In this document: positions 5,532 to 10,211 of the stretch, piece after piece
Numbering within the stretch: position 1 is the first letter of the stretch
How the letters are laid out: each line of letters opens with the position of its first letter
Assembly (NCBI GenBank): GCA_002309155.1
Contig: DBXB01000068.1
Location: forward strand, 4,728 to 14,938
DNA from: Bacteroidales bacterium UBA1223
GTDB taxonomy: Bacteria > Bacteroidota > Bacteroidia > Bacteroidales > P3
DNA: 10,211 nt
Reading direction: 5' to 3'
Translations under genes and position numbers: made by a program
The notes under the pieces: model-generated
What the model saw: only the letters and a program-made list of their open reading frames with translations
Databases searched by the model: none
Told to the model about the DNA's origin: nothing

Positions 5532-7634
5532 ATGAGAAAAATCCTGACCACCATTGCGCTTGTGGCATTGTCCGCCACCGCATTCTGCCAGAAAGCCAAC
5601 GACCCCGTGATGTTCGAAGTGAACGGACAAGAGATTCGCAGGTCGGAATTCATGAAAGAGTTTCTTGCATCGATAGGCAAAGACCCCTCGTCTCCCAAAA
5701 CCGCATGCACTTACGAGAAACGCAAAGCACTGGAGGAATACGTTGAGCTGTTTGCCAACTTCAGAGCCAAATTGGCCGACGCGAAAGCTCGCGGCTATGA
5801 CACCATGCCCTCGCTGACCAACGAACTGAAGCAGTACCGCAACGAGCTCGCAGCACCCTATCTGCTTGACTCTACCACGCTGCAGGAACTGCTGCAAGAG
5901 GCATACGAACGCAACCATTACATCATCCACGCCAACCACATACTGGTGCGCTGCAACGAGAACGCATCCCCTGCCGACACTCTTAAAGCCTACCAGCGTG
6001 CCATGTCATTATACAACAGTGTGACTAAAGGCGAGGACTTCACCAAACTGGCTAGAGAAGAAGAGCAACGCACCGAGGACGGTGTGGTGCACGACATGGA
6101 GACGTCCAGCACCTACGTCCCTGGCGAACTGGGTTACTTCTCTGTGTTCGATATGATATATCCGTTCGAGACAGCGGCCTACAACCTGAAAGTCGGCGAA
6201 ATCTCGAAACCCGTACGCACTCGCTATGGGTATCACATCATCAAAATAATAGACCGCAAGTCCTACTACGGGAATACCAAGGTGCAGCACATCTGGGTAC
6301 GCGGCGGGGCTGACTTGACAACCGGACAAAAGAAGATTGACGAGGCTTACCGACGACTGGAAAGCGGCGAGTCGTTCGACGCGGTGGCACAGAGCCTCAG
6401 CGACGACCGCACAACCTACGACGAAGGTGGTCGCCTTCCGATGCTGCCTGTCACAAAACTGCCTCCCGAGTATGTTGAAAAAACAGCCGGCGGAATGGCG
6501 GAAGGGACTTACACAAAGCCATTCCACACTCGGTTTGGCTGGCATATCGTCAAACTGCTTCACAAAGACACCATACCCCTGTATGAAGACATGGTTTCGA
6601 TATACAAACAGCGTCTTACACGCGACCAGCGCAACTCGAAACCCAAAGACCGCTTCATAAGCGACGCAAAAAAACGATACAACTTCAAAGACTTTACCCA
6701 AGAGTACGCCAAAGGAAAGAACGGAAAGAAAAGCTCTAAACCAATGGCCAGCTTGGAGCCTCTGATGCGGATACTCAACGACTCTGTGTTTATGCGCCAA
6801 TGGGACTACGACGAGCAGAAACTGGCAACCAACGAACAGACCCTCTTCTCGTTGAACGGCAACGACTACAAACTGACGGAATTTGCGAAATACGTGAAAC
6901 AGCGCCAAACATCAGAACTGAAACGAGACCACACGCAGTACATCAACTCGCGCTACAAGGACTACACCAACGAGATGGTGCTGAAATGCGCCAACGAGAA
7001 TCTGGAGCGCGACAACAGCGACTTCGCAGCCCTAATCAACGAATACCGCAACGGTCTCATGATTTTCGCCTACAACGAGGAGATGATATGGAAGAAAGCG
7101 ATGGATGACACGGCTGGACTCAAAACATTCTACTATGCACAACGTGCAAAGAAGGACATAAACAACCCCGACGACTCCAACTATTTCTGGAACACGCGTG
7201 CTAGAACCACCATCGTCACCGTGTCCGACAGCTCTTGCATCGCACCTGCGAAAGCACTGAAACTCGTTGAGAAAGCCTACAAAAAACGCATGTCGCAAAG
7301 CGCCATGAAAGAAATGCTCACCAAGGCCGTCAACAAAAAATCCACAGTGAGCAACCCCGTGTCCGTTTTGCTGGAAACCTTCGAAGAGGGTCGTCATTCG
7401 GAGCTGCTGCGCAACGAATGGAAACCCGGCACTTACGCTCACTCCGCCGAACACGGCTACAAGATATATGTTGTGGAGCAGATAACGAATCCTGGTCTGA
7501 AAACTCTTCAGGAAGCCCGCGGATACTACATCACCGACTACCAAAACGAACTGGAAAAAGAGCTGAACGACCGCCTGCGCCGCAAATACAACGTGAAGAT
7601 ACACCAAGATGTGGTGGACGAGACAACGTATTGA
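5532..7634 (+). CDS. Periplasmic peptidyl-prolyl isomerase with two tandem parvulin domains
   Basis: Predicted 700-residue exported foldase. Residues 1-20 form a signal peptide (RK, hydrophobic core, SATAFCQ); the residue before C19 is Phe, so this is not a lipobox. The N-terminal region, about 24-130, is helical and SurA_N/PpiD-like (VMFEVNGQEIRRSEFMKEF). Parvulin domain 1 spans about 133-240 with the hallmarks HANHILV, GELGYFS and RYGYHIIKI. Parvulin domain 2 spans about 252-344 (VQHIWVR, DEGGRLPML, RFGWHIVKL) and is more diverged. Parvulins catalyse cis-trans isomerisation at proline bonds and help outer-membrane proteins fold. Residues about 345-700 are lysine-rich and largely helical with no domain I recognise, making the protein longer than E. 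coli SurA (about 430) and similar in size to PpiD (about 620), but without PpiD's retained N-terminal anchor. It is the first of three consecutive foldase-type genes. Confidence 0.93.
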   Translation: MRKILTTIALVALSATAFCQKANDPVMFEVNGQEIRRSEFMKEFLASIGKDPSSPKTACTYEKRKALEEYVELFANFRAKLADAKARGYDTMPSLTNELKQYRNELAAPYLLDSTTLQELLQEAYERNHYIIHANHILVRCNENASPADTLKAYQRAMSLYNSVTKGEDFTKLAREEEQRTEDGVVHDMETSSTYVPGELGYFSVFDMIYPFETAAYNLKVGEISKPVRTRYGYHIIKIIDRKSYYGNTKVQHIWVRGGADLTTGQKKIDEAYRRLESGESFDAVAQSLSDDRTTYDEGGRLPMLPVTKLPPEYVEKTAGGMAEGTYTKPFHTRFGWHIVKLLHKDTIPLYEDMVSIYKQRLTRDQRNSKPKDRFISDAKKRYNFKDFTQEYAKGKNGKKSSKPMASLEPLMRILNDSVFMRQWDYDEQKLATNEQTLFSLNGNDYKLTEFAKYVKQRQTSELKRDHTQYINSRYKDYTNEMVLKCANENLERDNSDFAALINEYRNGLMIFAYNEEMIWKKAMDDTAGLKTFYYAQRAKKDINNPDDSNYFWNTRARTTIVTVSDSSCIAPAKALKLVEKAYKKRMSQSAMKEMLTKAVNKKSTVSNPVSVLLETFEEGRHSELLRNEWKPGTYAHSAEHGYKIYVVEQITNPGLKTLQEARGYYITDYQNELEKELNDRLRRKYNVKIHQDVVDETTY

Positions 7635-7704
7635 TTAATTGCCTGGAAGTGGCACCAGATGAGAGGCATACCCATCCTGCATCCTGACAGCCAAACACTC
7701 ACAT

Positions 7705-8556
7705 TTGACATCCAAAGTTCATAACACCATAATCGTATTCGCAGCGGCTGCGCTGCTATTTGCCGCCTGCGGCCACAGACAGGATATCGACGTAGTGGCT
7801 GAGGCCTGCGGCCACAAGTTGCTTCGCAGTGACCTGGAGGGCGTGGTGGTGGCTGGGCTGTCCATAGAGGACAGCACCACGATAGCCGACAACTACATCA
7901 ACCAGTGGATTCAACAGACGGTGGTGATGGAGCAGGCTCAAAGCGAGATAAACAAATCGTTCGAAAAAGAGCTGGAAAACTATAGAACGACATTGCTGAC
8001 CTACGAATACGAACAACTGGTCATAGACCGGACACTGGACACAACGGTGAGCAACAGCGAGATATCGGCATACTACAACTCGCACCAAGACGACTTCACA
8101 CTACGTACCAACATACTGAAGGCCATCTACGTTATGTTTGACAAAGACGCCCCGACGGTAAAGACCGTCACCAAGATGATGGCAGCCAACACTATCAGCG
8201 ACAAGGAGATGGATTACATACAAAAGGCGGCCATGCAGTACGGACGCGACTACAACTTCGACGCTGACACCTGGATTCCATTTTACAAATTCCAAACGAT
8301 GGTGCCTATCACGACATACAACGAGGAGCTCTATCTGAAGAACAACCGCAACATAGTGATAGAAGACAGCACGAACGTGTATATCGCAAAGATACTGGAG
8401 TATCGCCTCAGCGAGCAACTCTCTCCCCTCTCCTACGAAACTGAACGCATCAAGAACATCATCCTCAACCAACGCCGCATCGAAATAATAAAACAGATGC
8501 AGCGCAACCTGCTGATACAAGCTGAGCAAGAAGGAAAAATCAAGAAATATAAATAG
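7705..8556 (+). CDS. SurA-like lipoprotein lacking recognisable parvulin motifs
   Basis: Predicted 283-residue lipoprotein. The signal peptide ends LLFAAC, with lipidated C22 after F-A-A; the following GHRQ lacks an acidic run, suggesting a periplasmic location. Residues about 28-125 look like the SurA N-terminal chaperone region (helical, then VSNSEISAYYNSHQDDF, the usual lead-in to a parvulin domain). Residues 131-235 sit where the parvulin domain should be, but the hallmarks HILV, GELG and GYHI are absent, so isomerase activity is doubtful. The C-terminus (PLSYETERIKNIILNQRR to 258, then a long helix) matches the tail of PpiC/SurA-type proteins. The best start is TTG at 7705: the frame is open back to a TGA at 7660-7662 but has no ATG there, and the TTG places the signal peptide well. 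It lies 70 bases after the previous gene. A chaperone without isomerase activity is the most likely role. Confidence 0.82.
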   Translation: MTSKVHNTIIVFAAAALLFAACGHRQDIDVVAEACGHKLLRSDLEGVVVAGLSIEDSTTIADNYINQWIQQTVVMEQAQSEINKSFEKELENYRTTLLTYEYEQLVIDRTLDTTVSNSEISAYYNSHQDDFTLRTNILKAIYVMFDKDAPTVKTVTKMMAANTISDKEMDYIQKAAMQYGRDYNFDADTWIPFYKFQTMVPITTYNEELYLKNNRNIVIEDSTNVYIAKILEYRLSEQLSPLSYETERIKNIILNQRRIEIIKQMQRNLLIQAEQEGKIKKYK

Positions 8557-8663
8557 TGGACAACAATTAACGTGTTGCGGATAGAAGCCAAAAGCCAGTA
8601 AATAATTAGACGTTTTAAGATAGTAATTAGCGGGTAGTTATAACGACAATAAAACACCAAACG

Positions 8664-10007
8664 ATGAAAAAGAGATTCCTCATATTATTGCTTTCACTAA
8701 TCAGCCTTCAATTTGCTTATGCACAAGAAGGCACGCTGGTTGACGGCGTGGTGGCCGTGGTGGGCAAGAGCATCATCAAGATGTCGGACGTGGAGAACAG
8801 CTATGTGCAGTATCGTCTGCGTCAGGGAAGTGAAAACGCACAGGAGACTCGGTGCATGTTGCTTGAGAACATGATGCTTTCGAAACTACTGCTGCACAAA
8901 GGCGAGGTGGACAGCGTGGAAGTCACCGACGACCAGGTAGAGCAGGAGGTGCAATTCTATCTCAAGAACTACGTGCGCCACTACGGCAGCCGCGAGGCAC
9001 TGCGCGACGCTACCGGTTACACCTACGACGAAATGCACGACATCTTCTTCGACCAACTGAAGAACCGCAAAATAAGCCAGGAAGTGGAATACAAGCTGAC
9101 GCAGAACGTGACGGTCACACCGCGCGAGGTGTCAGACTTCTACGACAAGGTGAAAGACAGCCTGCCCACCATCCCCGAAAGCTACGAGCTGTCGGAGATA
9201 GTCATCTCGCCCGAGGTGTCGGAGTTGGAGCGCGACCGCGTACGCACTGAACTGTCGGGGCTGAGAGAGCGTGTGCTCAAGGGTGAGAAATTCAGCATGC
9301 TGGCAACCCTCTACTCGCAAGACCCCGGCTCAACAGCCAAAGGCGGCGAACTTGGGTTCTTCACCCGTGGCGACATGGTGGGTGAGTTTGAGGCTGCAGC
9401 CTTCGCCTTGAAGCCCGGTGAGGTATCGCCCGTGATTGAGACCAAATTCGGATTCCACATACTTCAACTCATCGAACGCCGCGGCAACACCGTGAACGTG
9501 CGCCACATACTGATGATACCCAAGGTGTCGTCGGACGACCTGCTGAAAGCACGTATGCGCCTCGACAGTATTGCACAAGAGATACGCAGTGGAAAGATCA
9601 CCTTCGCCGACGCTGCCCGTCAGTATTCCGACGGAACAAGCAAGGCACAGGGGGGCATAGTAACCAACGAGATGACGTCGTCGAGTCGTTTCACCAAGGA
9701 GGAAATAAGCGAGCAGTTCCCAGGCGTATCAGTAGTGGGTGTCGATGTGGGCACGGTGACGAACGCCCTGTCGTTCAAGACCGACAACCAGCGCGATGCC
9801 TACCGCATAGTACGGCTGGACAAGCGTTTCCCAGAACATAAAGCCAACCTGACTGACGACTACGACCGTATCAGCAACGCGGCACTGCAGGAGAAGAAAG
9901 ACAAGAAGATAATGGATTGGTCAGCGAAGATGATAAAGAACACATACATCAGGATTGCTGACGAATACAAAGGCTGCACATTCAGGCTAAACTGGACGGG
10001 GAAATAA
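8664..10007 (+). CDS. surA: SurA-type periplasmic chaperone and peptidyl-prolyl isomerase
   Basis: Predicted 447-residue exported protein, close to the usual SurA length. Signal peptide 1-20 with a signal peptidase I site at AYA before Q21. The SurA N-terminal domain starts with VDGVVAVVGKSIIKMSDVE (26-44), matching the family's conserved opening, and runs to about 165. Parvulin domain P1 spans about 172-270 (YELSEIVI, GGELGFFTRGDM, KFGFHILQL); P2 spans about 277-386 (VNVRHILMIP, QYSDGTSKAQGG, YRIVRL). P2 keeps RHIL but has a diverged second half. A C-terminal segment from about 390 to 447 completes the chaperone core as in E. coli SurA. SurA escorts unfolded beta-barrel proteins across the periplasm to the BAM complex. 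The ATG at 8664 has an A-rich leader. The 107-base gap before it shows no TAnnTTTG box; transcription from upstream is likely. The symbol reflects architecture, not proven orthology. Confidence 0.93.
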   Translation: MKKRFLILLLSLISLQFAYAQEGTLVDGVVAVVGKSIIKMSDVENSYVQYRLRQGSENAQETRCMLLENMMLSKLLLHKGEVDSVEVTDDQVEQEVQFYLKNYVRHYGSREALRDATGYTYDEMHDIFFDQLKNRKISQEVEYKLTQNVTVTPREVSDFYDKVKDSLPTIPESYELSEIVISPEVSELERDRVRTELSGLRERVLKGEKFSMLATLYSQDPGSTAKGGELGFFTRGDMVGEFEAAAFALKPGEVSPVIETKFGFHILQLIERRGNTVNVRHILMIPKVSSDDLLKARMRLDSIAQEIRSGKITFADAARQYSDGTSKAQGGIVTNEMTSSSRFTKEEISEQFPGVSVVGVDVGTVTNALSFKTDNQRDAYRIVRLDKRFPEHKANLTDDYDRISNAALQEKKDKKIMDWSAKMIKNTYIRIADEYKGCTFRLNWTGK

Positions 10008-10041
10008 GCCCAGAGCCCTCACTGTGGCATATATTCTCCCC
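9998..10041. terminator. Weak bulged stem-loop between convergent genes
   Basis: Bases 9998-10006 can pair with 10032-10041 in nine base pairs with one bulged C at 10036 and a 25-base loop. It overlaps the stop codon of the SurA-type gene and sits between two convergent genes, where a bidirectional terminator would be useful. There is no good T-tract on either strand, so this is a weak call. Confidence 0.2.
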
Positions 10042-10043
10042 TA

Positions 10044-10211
10044 CTAAAAACATATTTTACAACCATCCGGATCCACCAACTTCATCGGGCTCCACAAGCA
10101 GTAGTTGTAGGGACTCAAACTCGGGTACTTGTCACTCATTGGGTCAACCGATAGCCACAAACTCAGGTCGGAGTTGTAATACCTCGCTCCAAAATAGTAA
10201 TATCCTGTTTC
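10044..10211 (-). CDS. C-terminal end of an RHS-repeat core protein (partial, runs off window)
   Basis: The minus strand has an open frame of 55 codons plus TAG, entering from the right window edge. The peptide contains the RHS-associated core signature: TGYYYFGARYYNSDLSLWLS, then VDPMSDKYPSLSPYNYC, then SPMKLVDPDG, matching the family pattern YYYGARYYDP..GRWLSPDP..NPY.Y..NPL.LVDPDG. RHS cores form a large shell around a variable C-terminal toxin that normally begins right after the DPxG motif. Here only five residues (CKICF) follow before the stop, so no toxin domain is present at this end. Only 36 bases separate the stop from the convergent SurA-type gene. It may be a toxin-less RHS gene, a truncated gene or a remnant; the N-terminal part lies outside the window, so these cannot be separated. 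Confidence 0.88.
   Translation of the reverse strand, partial: ETGYYYFGARYYNSDLSLWLSVDPMSDKYPSLSPYNYCLWSPMKLVDPDGCKICF

Noticed and set aside
6009..6908. 299-residue open frame on the minus strand
   Set aside because: It lies antisense within the 700-residue foldase gene, whose domains are clear. The translation is Val/Phe/His-rich with no domain, as expected of a shadow frame.
7700..7707. CACATTTG as a promoter -7 box for the middle foldase gene
   Set aside because: It has one mismatch at a key base and overlaps the TTG start, so its transcript would begin inside the gene.
8603..8644. TAATTAG repeated at 8603 and 8624, and the palindrome GTTATAAC at 8637-8644, as operator sites
   Set aside because: They are short AT-rich words likely by chance in a 107-base gap, and I know no regulator that would match them.

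Overview
The window looks like chromosomal DNA from the order Bacteroidales (Prevotella- or Muribaculum-like; the genus cannot be fixed by eye). The reasons are two good matches to the Bacteroidetes -7 promoter element TAnnTTTG, A-rich leaders without a clear Shine-Dalgarno sequence, a lipoprotein with a DUF4369-type N-terminal region fused to a TlpA-like thioredoxin domain, a lipoprotein with a Big2-like domain plus a lectin-like C-terminus, and the end of an RHS-repeat protein of a kind common in this group.

Layout. Bases 4-33 hold a strong hairpin just downstream of a minus-strand gene set. Bases 90-3852 hold three minus-strand genes read right to left: a TlpA/DUF4369 thiol-disulfide lipoprotein (2752-3852), a 13-repeat TPR protein (1351-2748, 3 bases after the previous stop), and a Big2/lectin-like lipoprotein (90-1316). 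Bases 3853-4017 form a divergent regulatory region with one TAnnTTTG box facing each way. Plus-strand genes follow: guaB (IMP dehydrogenase, 4018-5490), a 700-residue tandem-parvulin foldase (5532-7634), a 283-residue SurA-like lipoprotein that has lost the recognisable parvulin motifs and apparently starts with TTG (7705-8556), and a SurA-type double-parvulin chaperone (8664-10007). The last 168 bases are the 3' end of a minus-strand RHS-family gene that stops five residues after its core.

How the genes work together. All predicted products except IMP dehydrogenase and possibly the RHS protein carry export signals. The three consecutive foldase-type genes form a periplasmic folding module, probably serving outer-membrane protein biogenesis, and appear linked to guaB. 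The opposite operon joins a periplasmic redox lipoprotein to an exported TPR scaffold and a probably envelope-displayed lipoprotein.

Most of this is core envelope housekeeping. I do not see a clear new defence or mobile system. The points most worth a second look are the C-terminal tail of the first lipoprotein, which resembles the variable region of diversity-generating retroelement targets; the motif-less middle foldase with its odd start region; the uncharacterised C-terminal half of the 700-residue foldase; and the RHS gene with no toxin tail.
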